Shown here: piece by piece, positions 19,611 through 27,489 of the stretch
How the letters are laid out: every line of letters starts with the position of its first letter
How positions within the stretch are numbered: the stretch's first letter is position 1
Source of the DNA: Nocardioides guangzhouensis
GTDB taxonomy: Bacteria > Actinomycetota > Actinomycetes > Propionibacteriales > Nocardioidaceae
Length of the DNA: 64,000 nt
Direction: 5' to 3'
NCBI RefSeq assembly: GCF_004519545.1
Contig: NZ_SDKM01000020.1
Coordinates: 33,754 to 97,753 of the forward strand
Position numbers and translations under genes: made by a program
The notes under the pieces: model-generated
Told to the model about the DNA's origin: nothing
Database searches by the model: none
What the model saw: only the letters and a program-made list of their open reading frames with translations

Positions 19611-22355
19611 GTGACCGACACCGCCGCCACGACGCCCGACAGCACCACGGATCCGAGCACCGGTCAGACGGCCGGCGCGGGCCGTCCCCGCCTGCTCCTC
19701 CTCGACGGTCACTCCCTGGCCTACCGGGCGTTCTTCGCGCTCCCGGTGGAGAACTTCTCGACCACCACCGGGCAGCACACGAACGCGGTCTACGGCTTCA
19801 CCTCGATGCTGGTCAACGTGCTGCGCGACGAGAAGCCGACCCACGTCGCGGTGGCGTTCGACGTGTCCCGCCACACGTTCCGCCTCGAGGAGTACGCCGA
19901 CTACAAGGCCAAGCGCAACAAGACGCCCTCGGAGTTCAGCAGCCAGCTGCCCCTGATCGAGAAGGTGCTCACGACGTTCGGGATCACCTTCCTCAAGAAG
20001 GACGGCTACGAGGCCGACGACATCATCGCCACGCTCACCACGCAGGCCGTCGAGGGTGGCATGGAGGTGCTGATCCTCACCGGTGACCGCGACTCGCTCC
20101 AGCTCGTCAGCGACGACGCGACCGTGCTCTACCCGATGCGCGGCGTCTCCGACCTGGCCCGGATGACACCCGAGGCGGTCGAGACGAAGTACGGCGTCCC
20201 GCCGCACCGCTACCCCGAGCTCGCGGCCATCGTGGGCGAGACCTCCGACAACCTGCCGGGTGTGCCGGGCGTCGGTCAGGGCTTCGCCGCCAAGTGGATC
20301 AACCAGTACGACGGCCTCGACAACGTGATCGCGCACGCCGACCAGATCACGGGCAAGAAGGGGGAGGCGCTGCGCGAGCACCTCGGCGACGTGATCCGCA
20401 ACCGCCACCTCAACGCGCTGGTCCGCGACCTCGACCTCGAGCGCCAGCCCGGTGACCTCGTGCTGGCCCCGTGGGACCGGCACACGGCGCTGACCCTCTT
20501 CGACGACCTCGAGTTCCGGGGCGAGCTCCGCACCCGCACCATCGACACGCTCGGTCCCGACGAGGAGCCGGTTGAGGAGGGCGGCTTCGAGCTGACCGGG
20601 CGCCGCCTCGGGCCGGGCGACGTCGCGGAGTTCCTCGGCGGTCTGGGCGACCAGCACGTCGGCGTGCACGTCCGGGGGCACTGGGGATCGGGGACCGGAA
20701 GCGTCGACGGGATCGCCATCGCGGACGTCAGCGGACTCGCGGCGTACCTCGACGTCGGTGGTCTCACCCCCGAGGACGACGCGGCGCTGGCGACCTGGCT
20801 GGCGGACCCGGACCGTCCCAAGGTGCTCCACGACGTCAAGGGGCCGGCGCACGCGCTGGCCGCCCAGGGCTGGACGCTCGAGGGCGTGGTCAGCGACACC
20901 GCCCTCGCGGCGTACCTCGTGCAGCCCGACCAGCGTTCCTACGACCTGTCCGACCTCACCCTGCGCTACCTCCGCCGCGAGCTGCGGACGGAGCAGGAGG
21001 ACGACCAGGACTCCCTGTTCGACGACCCGGCCGGGGGTGGCGACGAGGTCGCAGACACCGCGATGCTGCACGCGCGGGCCGTGATCGACCTCGCCGAGGC
21101 GCTCGACGGCGAGGTCGAGGCCGCCGGGGGCACCCGCCTCCTGGCCGAGGTCGAGCTGCCGCTGGTGCGCGTCCTCGGGGAGATGGAACGGGTCGGCATC
21201 GCGGTCGACACCGACCACCTCGAGCAGCTCGAGAGCCACTTCGCGGCGGAGGTGCGGCGAGCCGCCGACGAGGCGTTCGCGGTGATCGGCAAGGAGATCA
21301 ACCTCGGCTCGCCCAAGCAGCTGCAGGTCGTGCTGTTCGACGAGCTCGGCATGCCCAAGACCAAGCGCACCAAGACCGGCTACACCACCGACGCCGACGC
21401 GCTCCAGCAGCTCTACGTCCAGACCGAGCACCCGTTCCTGCTGCACCTGCTGCGGCACCGCGACGTGGCGCGGCTCCGCCAGACGCTCGAGGGGCTGCTG
21501 AAGACGGTGGCGCCGGACGGCCGGATCCACACCACGTTCAACCAGATGATCGCGGCGACAGGGCGGCTCTCCTCGACCGACCCGAACCTGCAGAACATCC
21601 CGATCCGCACCGAGGAGGGGCGACGGATCCGCGAGGGCTTCGTGGTCGGCCCCGGCTACGACTGCCTGATGACCGCCGACTACAGCCAGATCGAGATGCG
21701 GATCATGGCCCACCTCTCGGGCGACGAGCTGCTCATCGAGGCGTTCCGGTCCGGACGCGACTTCCACTCGATCACCGCGTCGCGGGTCTTCGACGTGCCC
21801 GCGGACGAGGTCACCGTGGAGATGCGGGCCAAGATCAAGGCGATGAACTACGGCCTGGCCTACGGGCTGTCGGCGTTCGGCCTCGGCCAGCAGCTGCGGA
21901 TCGAGCCGGGCGAGGCCCGCGGCCTCATGGACGAGTACTTCGAGACCTTCGGCGGGGTGCGCGACTACCTCCGCGGCGTCGTCGACGAGGCCCGCAAGGC
22001 GGGCTTCACCGAGACCATCTGGGGCCGGCGTCGCTACCTCCCCGACCTCACCAGCGACAACCGCCAGCGCCGGGACATGGCCGAGCGGATGGCCCTGAAC
22101 GCCCCGATCCAGGGATCGGCGGCCGATCTGATCAAGGTCGCGATGCTCAACACGGACCGGGCGTTGCGCGAGGCCGGCCTGGCCTCCCGGATGCTGCTCC
22201 AGGTCCACGACGAGCTCGTGTTCGAGGTCGCCGACGGGGAGCGGGACCAGCTGGAGAAGCTGGTGCGGGAGGAGATGGCCGGCGCTGCCGACCTGACCGT
22301 TCCGCTCGACGTCTCGGTCGGCACCGGGCACAGCTGGCACGAGGCCGCGCACTGA
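19611..22355 (+). CDS. polA: DNA polymerase I
   Basis: A 914-residue family A polymerase for gap filling and primer removal. The 5' nuclease domain (about 30-310) keeps its acidic motifs (LLLLDGHSLAYRAFF, KKDGYEADDIIATL, LTGDRDSLQLV). The middle 3'-5' exonuclease-like domain lacks the DxE pair, as in mycobacteria, so proofreading should be absent. The polymerase domain has motif A DYSQIEMRIMAH, motif B KIKAMNYGLAYGLSAFG and motif C LQVHDELVFEV. The start at GTG 19611 is set by the -10 box; a longer frame from 19563 would run into the divergent thioesterase start. Confidence 0.96.
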   Translation: MTDTAATTPDSTTDPSTGQTAGAGRPRLLLLDGHSLAYRAFFALPVENFSTTTGQHTNAVYGFTSMLVNVLRDEKPTHVAVAFDVSRHTFRLEEYADYKAKRNKTPSEFSSQLPLIEKVLTTFGITFLKKDGYEADDIIATLTTQAVEGGMEVLILTGDRDSLQLVSDDATVLYPMRGVSDLARMTPEAVETKYGVPPHRYPELAAIVGETSDNLPGVPGVGQGFAAKWINQYDGLDNVIAHADQITGKKGEALREHLGDVIRNRHLNALVRDLDLERQPGDLVLAPWDRHTALTLFDDLEFRGELRTRTIDTLGPDEEPVEEGGFELTGRRLGPGDVAEFLGGLGDQHVGVHVRGHWGSGTGSVDGIAIADVSGLAAYLDVGGLTPEDDAALATWLADPDRPKVLHDVKGPAHALAAQGWTLEGVVSDTALAAYLVQPDQRSYDLSDLTLRYLRRELRTEQEDDQDSLFDDPAGGGDEVADTAMLHARAVIDLAEALDGEVEAAGGTRLLAEVELPLVRVLGEMERVGIAVDTDHLEQLESHFAAEVRRAADEAFAVIGKEINLGSPKQLQVVLFDELGMPKTKRTKTGYTTDADALQQLYVQTEHPFLLHLLRHRDVARLRQTLEGLLKTVAPDGRIHTTFNQMIAATGRLSSTDPNLQNIPIRTEEGRRIREGFVVGPGYDCLMTADYSQIEMRIMAHLSGDELLIEAFRSGRDFHSITASRVFDVPADEVTVEMRAKIKAMNYGLAYGLSAFGLGQQLRIEPGEARGLMDEYFETFGGVRDYLRGVVDEARKAGFTETIWGRRRYLPDLTSDNRQRRDMAERMALNAPIQGSAADLIKVAMLNTDRALREAGLASRMLLQVHDELVFEVADGERDQLEKLVREEMAGAADLTVPLDVSVGTGHSWHEAAH

Positions 22356-22368
22356 CGCAGTCGACAGT

Positions 22369-22403
22369 TATCGATTGACAATCGATAGGTAACCACCGAA
22401 ACT
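22369..22403 (+). promoter_or_regulatory. Palindromic operator overlapping a leaderless promoter
   Basis: A perfect palindrome, TATCGATTGACAATCGATA (22369-22387, 8-bp arms, 3-base centre), contains the consensus -35 TTGACA at 22375-22380. After 17 bases comes GAAACT (22398-22403), and six bases later the ATG of the DUF2975 gene. A protein bound to the palindrome would cover the -35, and the XRE protein encoded in the operon is the natural candidate. Confidence 0.75.
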
Positions 22404-22409
22404 CGATCC

Positions 22410-22886
22410 ATGATCGAGCGTCACGTCGTCCTTGTGCTGCGGGTCTTCCTGGTCGCGCTGTTCGGGATCCTGGTCGTCCTCCAGACCCTCTCGTTGCCCG
22501 GGCAGTTCGCCCACATGGCCGAGGAGTCGCCGGACCGGGCCCACCTGCGGTGGCCGCTCACCGCCGTCACCGTGTTCTGGGTGCTGTGCGTGCAGGTGGT
22601 CGTGGTGGCGACCTGGAAGCTGCTCACCCGGGTCAAGGAGGACCGGATCTTCAGCGAGGCGTCGCTGGTGTGGGTGGACACGATCGTGTGGGCGGTCGGT
22701 GCCGGCTGGACGGTGCTGGTCGGCTTCTTCCTGTACGTCGGGTTCACCGCCGACGACCCGGGGCTCCCGCTGCTGCTGTTCCTGATGGTGACCGGGGGAG
22801 CGGTGCTCGGTCTCCTGATGGTGGTGCTCCGGGCGCTCCTGCGGCAGGCCACCGAGCTGCGGACCGACATGGAAGCGGTCATCTGA
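22410..22886 (+). CDS. DUF2975 family membrane protein
   Basis: A 158-residue protein with four hydrophobic segments (about 8-28, 48-70, 95-115, 122-145), matching DUF2975. Such proteins are usually paired with a small XRE regulator, as here: the stop TGA and the next ATG share a base. Function is unknown. The ATG is at the expected transcription start and has no ribosome site. Confidence 0.8.
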   Translation: MIERHVVLVLRVFLVALFGILVVLQTLSLPGQFAHMAEESPDRAHLRWPLTAVTVFWVLCVQVVVVATWKLLTRVKEDRIFSEASLVWVDTIVWAVGAGWTVLVGFFLYVGFTADDPGLPLLLFLMVTGGAVLGLLMVVLRALLRQATELRTDMEAVI

Positions 22887-23095
22887 TGCCGATCGTGGTG
22901 CGGATCGACGTCGAGCTGGCGCGCCGCAAGATGAGCGTCGGCGACTTCGCCGAGCGGGTCGGGCTGACCCCGGCGAACGTCGCGGTGCTCAAGAACGGCC
23001 GGGCCAAGGCGGTGCGGTTCAGCACGCTGGAGGCGATGTGCCGGGTGCTGGACTGCCAGCCCGGAGACCTGCTCGAGTGGGTCGACGAGGCCTAG
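22886..23095 (+). CDS. Small XRE/Cro-type transcriptional regulator (YozG-like)
   Basis: A 69-residue protein that is little more than a helix-turn-helix: VELARRKMSVGDFAERVGLTPANVAVLKNGRAKAVRFSTL then CRVLDCQPGDLLEW. It is translationally coupled to the DUF2975 gene (TGATG) and likely controls the operon through the palindrome at 22369. The 3' end overlaps the converging flippase gene by four bases. Confidence 0.88.
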   Translation: MPIVVRIDVELARRKMSVGDFAERVGLTPANVAVLKNGRAKAVRFSTLEAMCRVLDCQPGDLLEWVDEA

Positions 23096-24366
23096 TCGGG
23101 AACGTCGCCGGCGGCCGGTAGCGCGAAGCCGCTGCCGGGCCGCTCGGTGTGGTGCCGGACCAGGTAGAGGCTGACCAGGGTCAGCAGCACCAGCAGCGTG
23201 ATGTCGACGGAGAGCACCACGGCGATCAGTGCGTCCAGCGTGGAGACGGTGAGACCGAGCCCGACCAGCGCGACGAGCCCGCCCCAGACCAGGTAGACCG
23301 AGCGCTGGCCCTGGCGGGCCAGCACCGAGTACACGAGCAGCTGCAGCATCGCCAGCACCGTGCCGAGGACCGCGAAGAGCCACAGCCGCGACTGGATCTC
23401 GGCGTACTCCTGGCCACCGACGAACACCAGCGCCAGCCCGGACAGCAGCCAGGCACCGGCGGTCGCGACCACGCCGAGCACCCCGACCAGGGCCAGGCTC
23501 CGGGTCAACGCGCGGCGCCGCTCGCTCGCCGACGACATCGCCGGGAAGGCCAGCACCACCACGAACTGCGGCAGGAACAGCACGGCCTTGGTGAGGATCA
23601 GGCCACCCGCGTAGAGGCCGGCGTCGTGGTCGGAGAGCACGTTGCGGGCGACGATCACGTCGGCGTTGGAGAGCGCGAAGAACGCGAACAGCGCCTGGCT
23701 GTTGTGCACGGTCTCGCGAATGACCGGGCGCAGGCTGTGGTGCTCGCCGACGTCGCCCGGGGCACGTTCGTTGCGCAGGGCGTACCAGCCGACCACGATC
23801 GGCGCGAACTGCCCGATGACGACACCGAGCATGGCGGTGAGCTCGCTCGGCTCGAGGACGATCAGCGCGGTGCCGACGAGCAGGCGGGGGAGACCGTTGG
23901 CCACGTAGACCAGCGACAGCGCCTCCCAGCGGCGCTCGCCCTGCAGGATGCCGGCCTGGCCGCCCATCACCGTCATCGGGACCGCGGCGACCGCGACCAG
24001 TGCGGCGGCCGCGTAGCTGTCGAGCCGCAGCACCAGGTTGACCAGCGGCGTGAGCACGAGCAGCAGCGCACCGACCGCCAGTGCCGCGCGGTAGGTGACC
24101 GCCATGATCGTCTGCTCGATCTGCCCGACGTGGCCGGGCTCGGCGGAGATGCGCCGCGCGGCGGTCGCCTGAAGGCCGAGTTGGAGCACGCTGATCACGA
24201 GGAGGGTGGCCATGAGGCCGGCGAACGCGCCGTACTGCTTCGGGCCGAGCAGGCGTGCCGCGACCATCGTGTACGCGTACGTCGCCACGTTCATGAGACC
24301 GATCGCCACAGCGATCGAGCTGCCGCCGACCAGCCACTTCGGCAGCGTCTTCCCCGCGAAACTCAC
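23092..24366 (-). CDS. Polysaccharide flippase / oligosaccharide transporter
   Basis: A 424-residue MATE/MVF-superfamily exporter with about 12 membrane segments, of the polysaccharide biosynthesis (Wzx-like) type; typical features are AARLLGPKQYGAFAGLMATLLV early on and NADVIVARNVLSDHDAGLYAGGLILTKAVLFLP in the middle. It probably moves a lipid-linked glycan across the membrane. GTG 24369 and GTG 24366 are both possible; the -10 TAGGCT (24378 to 24373) ends six bases before 24366, so that start is preferred. It is divergent from the arabinan precursor operon and may belong to the same pathway. Confidence 0.82.
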   Translation of the reverse strand: MSFAGKTLPKWLVGGSSIAVAIGLMNVATYAYTMVAARLLGPKQYGAFAGLMATLLVISVLQLGLQATAARRISAEPGHVGQIEQTIMAVTYRAALAVGALLLVLTPLVNLVLRLDSYAAAALVAVAAVPMTVMGGQAGILQGERRWEALSLVYVANGLPRLLVGTALIVLEPSELTAMLGVVIGQFAPIVVGWYALRNERAPGDVGEHHSLRPVIRETVHNSQALFAFFALSNADVIVARNVLSDHDAGLYAGGLILTKAVLFLPQFVVVLAFPAMSSASERRRALTRSLALVGVLGVVATAGAWLLSGLALVFVGGQEYAEIQSRLWLFAVLGTVLAMLQLLVYSVLARQGQRSVYLVWGGLVALVGLGLTVSTLDALIAVVLSVDITLLVLLTLVSLYLVRHHTERPGSGFALPAAGDVPD

Positions 24367-24372
24367 CACGCG

Positions 24373-24478
24373 AGCCTAAGGGGTGCCCTTCGGGAAGCCC
24401 GCGACCGGCGCGCGGCCTGCGTCGCAGGCAGTCGGTCGTGCGGCGTTCCGGAGACCCGGCGCGGGGCGGCCCTAGACT
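24373..24478. promoter_or_regulatory. Divergent promoters between flippase and UbiA genes
   Basis: Minus strand: TAGGCT at 24378-24373, six bases before GTG 24366. Plus strand: TAGACT at 24473-24478, seven bases before GTG 24486. Both transcripts would be leaderless. I see no shared operator between them. Confidence 0.55.
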
Positions 24479-24485
24479 CTCGCCG

Positions 24486-25352
24486 GTGAGCATGACCAGT
24501 CCCGTCGTTCGCGCCATGCGCCCGCGGCAGTGGATCAAGAACCTGCTGGTGCTGGCTGCTCCGCTGGCCGCGGGCGAGCTGTTCGACCCGTCGGTCGCAG
24601 GACCGACAGCCCTCGCCTTCGCTGCGTTCTGCCTGATGTCGTCGGCGGTCTACCTCGTCAACGACTGTGCGGACGTCGAGTCCGACCGCGTCCACCCCCG
24701 CAAGCGGTTCCGGCCCATCGCCGCGGGCGAGCTCACCGTGCGCACCGCCCTCGTCGTGGCCGGCGTGCTGGTCGCCGCCAGTCTCGCGCTGGCGCTCGTG
24801 GCGGGCTGGTCGCTGGCGGCAATCCTGGCCGGCTACTTCCTCATGCAGGTCGGCTACGCGCTCTGGTTCAAGCACGAACCGGTCCTCGACATCACCGTCG
24901 TGACGGTCGGGTTCCTCCTCCGTGCCGTCGCCGGCGGCGTCGCGGCTGACCTCGCGATCTCCCAGTGGTTTCTGCTGGTGGCCGGCTTCGGATCCCTGTT
25001 CATCGTGGCGGGCAAGCGCTACTCCGAGCTGCACACGATCGGCAGTGAGGCCGGCACCCGCCGGTCGCTGGTGCGCTACACCGACACCTACCTCAGGTTC
25101 GTCTGGAGCGTGGCTGCGGCGGCAACGGTCATGTCGTACAGCCTGTGGGCCTTCGAGAACTCCGGCACGACCGAGGTGCCCTGGCACACGATCTCGATCC
25201 TGCCGTTCGTCGTCGGCCTGCTGCGGTACGCCGTCGACATCGACGCCGGCCGGGCTGCCGAGCCCGAGGACATCGTGGTCGCCGACCGGCTGCTCCAGGC
25301 GATCGGCGTGTGCTGGCTCGCCCCGCTGTGCCTGGGGGTGCTCGGTGTCTGA
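24486..25352 (+). CDS. UbiA-type decaprenyl-phosphate phosphoribosyltransferase
   Basis: A 288-residue polyprenyl transferase with about nine membrane segments. The first aspartate motif, NDCADVESDRVHPRKRFRPI, has the NDxxDxxxD pattern and the following residues of mycobacterial Rv3806c (DPPR synthase), which joins phosphoribosyl pyrophosphate to decaprenyl phosphate. It overlaps the next gene (DprE1) by eight bases, and DprE2 follows, so the pathway to decaprenylphosphoryl-arabinose is complete except for the 5-phosphatase, which I do not see. The start is GTG 24486. Confidence 0.88.
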   Translation: MSMTSPVVRAMRPRQWIKNLLVLAAPLAAGELFDPSVAGPTALAFAAFCLMSSAVYLVNDCADVESDRVHPRKRFRPIAAGELTVRTALVVAGVLVAASLALALVAGWSLAAILAGYFLMQVGYALWFKHEPVLDITVVTVGFLLRAVAGGVAADLAISQWFLLVAGFGSLFIVAGKRYSELHTIGSEAGTRRSLVRYTDTYLRFVWSVAAAATVMSYSLWAFENSGTTEVPWHTISILPFVVGLLRYAVDIDAGRAAEPEDIVVADRLLQAIGVCWLAPLCLGVLGV

Positions 25353-26685
25353 GCGACGGTTGCTGACCGGATGGGGCGGGACCGCGCCGACGGCCGCCTC
25401 GACCGTGTCGGTCGCAGCGGCCGACCTTCCCCGGGTGGTCACCGGTTCCGGGGGGCGCGGTGTCATCGCGCGCGGCCTGGGGCGGTCGTACGGCGACGCG
25501 GCGCAGAACGCCGGCGGCACGGTCGTCCTGCCCTTGCCCGGCTGGTACGAGCTGGACGCCGGCCGCGGAACGGTGCGCGTGTCGGCCGGCACGAGCTTCC
25601 ACGACCTGATGCGGGAGCTGATCCCGCGTGGATTCTTCGTCCCCGTCACCCCGGGCACCCGCTACGTGACGGTGGGCGGTGCGATCGCCGCCGACGTGCA
25701 CGGCAAGAACCACCACCGCGTCGGCGCCCTCGGTGGCCAGGTCGTCGAGCTGGAGCTGCTCGGTGCAGACGGCACGGTGCGGACGGTGGGGCCCGGACGC
25801 GACCTGGACCTGTTCTGGGCGACGGTCGGGGGAATGGGTCTGACCGGCGTCATCACGTCGGCGGTGCTCCGGCTGCTCCCCGTCGAGACCGGCCAGATGG
25901 TGGTGGACACCGAGCGCCTCGACGACCTCGACGCGGTGCTGACGCGGATGGCGGAGAGCGACGACGCGTTCACCTACTCGGTGGCCTGGATCGACACGCT
26001 GGCCCGCGGCCGGTCCATGGGGCGCTCGGTCCTGACCCGGGGCGAGCACGCCAGGCGGGAAGACCTGGCCGGGTCGCCGCGGCACCGCGCCGACGTCGTC
26101 CCGCACGACGCGCGGGTCGCGATGCCCTCCCTGCTGCCTCCGCACCTGATCTCCCGGCCGACCACGCTGGCCTTCAACGAGATGTGGTTCCGCAAGGCAC
26201 CGCGACGGCGCGAGGGCCAGGTGCAGACCGTCGCGGCGTTCTTCCACCCGCTCGACGGGGTGCGGCACTGGAACCGCGTCTACGGTCGAGGCGGGTTCCT
26301 CCAGTACCAGTTCGTCGTGCCCGAGAACGAGGACGAGGCGCTGCGCCGGATCCTCGGACGCATCAGCCGGGCCGGCTACCCCTCCTTCCTCGCCGTCCTC
26401 AAGCGGTTCGGTCCGGGCGACCCCGGGCCCTTGTCCTTCCCGATGGCCGGATGGACGCTGGCGATCGACCTCCCGACGAGCCCGACGCTGCGCGGATTCC
26501 TCGCCGACCTCGACGGTCTCGTCGTGGCCTCCGGAGGCAGGGTCTACCTGGCCAAGGACTCGCGGATGGAGCCGGGCCTGCTCGCCGAGATGTACCCGCG
26601 GCTCGACGAGTTCCGGGCGGTCCGTGCTCGCGTGGACCCGGGGGGCGTGTTCCAATCAGACCTGTCCCGCCGGCTCCACCTCTAG
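25345..26685 (+). CDS. dprE1: Decaprenylphosphoryl-ribose 2'-oxidase (DprE1)
   Basis: A 446-residue FAD enzyme of the VAO type that oxidises the 2'-OH of decaprenylphosphoryl-ribose. The FAD contact VGGAIAADVHGKNHH (110-124) and the C-terminal YLAKDSRMEPGLLAEMYPRLDEF with VDPGGVFQSDLSRRL agree with mycobacterial DprE1. At the position of the benzothiazinone-reactive cysteine (Cys387 in M. tuberculosis, in GWNICVDFP) this protein has Ala373 (GWTLAIDLP). The GTG start lies inside the end of the UbiA gene. Confidence 0.92.
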   Translation: MSERRLLTGWGGTAPTAASTVSVAAADLPRVVTGSGGRGVIARGLGRSYGDAAQNAGGTVVLPLPGWYELDAGRGTVRVSAGTSFHDLMRELIPRGFFVPVTPGTRYVTVGGAIAADVHGKNHHRVGALGGQVVELELLGADGTVRTVGPGRDLDLFWATVGGMGLTGVITSAVLRLLPVETGQMVVDTERLDDLDAVLTRMAESDDAFTYSVAWIDTLARGRSMGRSVLTRGEHARREDLAGSPRHRADVVPHDARVAMPSLLPPHLISRPTTLAFNEMWFRKAPRRREGQVQTVAAFFHPLDGVRHWNRVYGRGGFLQYQFVVPENEDEALRRILGRISRAGYPSFLAVLKRFGPGDPGPLSFPMAGWTLAIDLPTSPTLRGFLADLDGLVVASGGRVYLAKDSRMEPGLLAEMYPRLDEFRAVRARVDPGGVFQSDLSRRLHL

Positions 26686-26733
26686 GCCCGGCGGGCCGGC
26701 CTCGCTGCCGACCCCTTCCCCGCAAGGAGCGAC

Positions 26734-27489
26734 GTGATCAACTCCCTGGGCCAGCCCCAGTCCGTGCTGGTGCTCGGTGGAACCAGCGACATCGGCATGG
26801 CGACGCTGCGTGCCTGGTCCCGGACCTGCCGCCCGTACGTCGTGCTGGCCGCGCGGCCCGGACCCCGACGTGACCACGCCCTCGCGGAGGTGCGCGGGCT
26901 CGGGCTCGAGGTCGAGGCCGTGGACTTCGACGCCGAGGACACCGACGCCCACCCCGACCTGATCCGCTCTGTGGCCGGGCAGCGGGACATCGACGTGGCG
27001 CTGGTGGCGTTCGGGCTGCTCGGGGACGAGGAACGGGCCTGGCAGGACCACGCGGCCGCCGTGGAGCTGGCCCGGGTCAACTACGTCGGTGCGGTCAGCG
27101 TCGGGGTGGTGCTGGCGGAGGTCATGCAGCAGCAGGGGCACGGGTCGATCGTGGTGCTGTCCTCGGTCGCCGGTGAGCGGGTGCGTCGGTCGAACTTCGT
27201 GTACGGGTCGACGAAGGCCGGGATGGACGGCTTCTACCTCGGCCTGGGAGAGGCGGTGCGCGACGCCGGCGTGCACGTGGCCGTCGTACGGCCGGGCTTC
27301 GTGCGGACCCGGATGACCGAGGGTCGCGAGGCCGCCCCCCTGGCCGTCGACGCGGACGACGTGGCCGCGGCCATCGTGCGGGCCGTGGCCGAGCGCCGGG
27401 AGCTGGTCTGGGTGCCGGGGCCGCTGCGCGCCGTGATGTCGGGGCTGCGGCACGTGCCCCGTCCTCTGTTCCGGCGCCTGCCGCTGTGA
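26734..27489 (+). CDS. dprE2: Decaprenylphosphoryl-keto-ribose reductase (DprE2)
   Basis: A 251-residue short-chain dehydrogenase that reduces the DprE1 product to decaprenylphosphoryl-arabinose. The nucleotide-binding motif is GGTSDIGMA (15-23) and the catalytic Tyr/Lys are in YGSTKAG, with Ser in VVLSSVAGE. AAGGAG lies upstream of GTG 26734. The gap to dprE1 is 48 bases and the next gene overlaps by four (GTGA), so these are one operon. Confidence 0.92.
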   Translation: MINSLGQPQSVLVLGGTSDIGMATLRAWSRTCRPYVVLAARPGPRRDHALAEVRGLGLEVEAVDFDAEDTDAHPDLIRSVAGQRDIDVALVAFGLLGDEERAWQDHAAAVELARVNYVGAVSVGVVLAEVMQQQGHGSIVVLSSVAGERVRRSNFVYGSTKAGMDGFYLGLGEAVRDAGVHVAVVRPGFVRTRMTEGREAAPLAVDADDVAAAIVRAVAERRELVWVPGPLRAVMSGLRHVPRPLFRRLPL

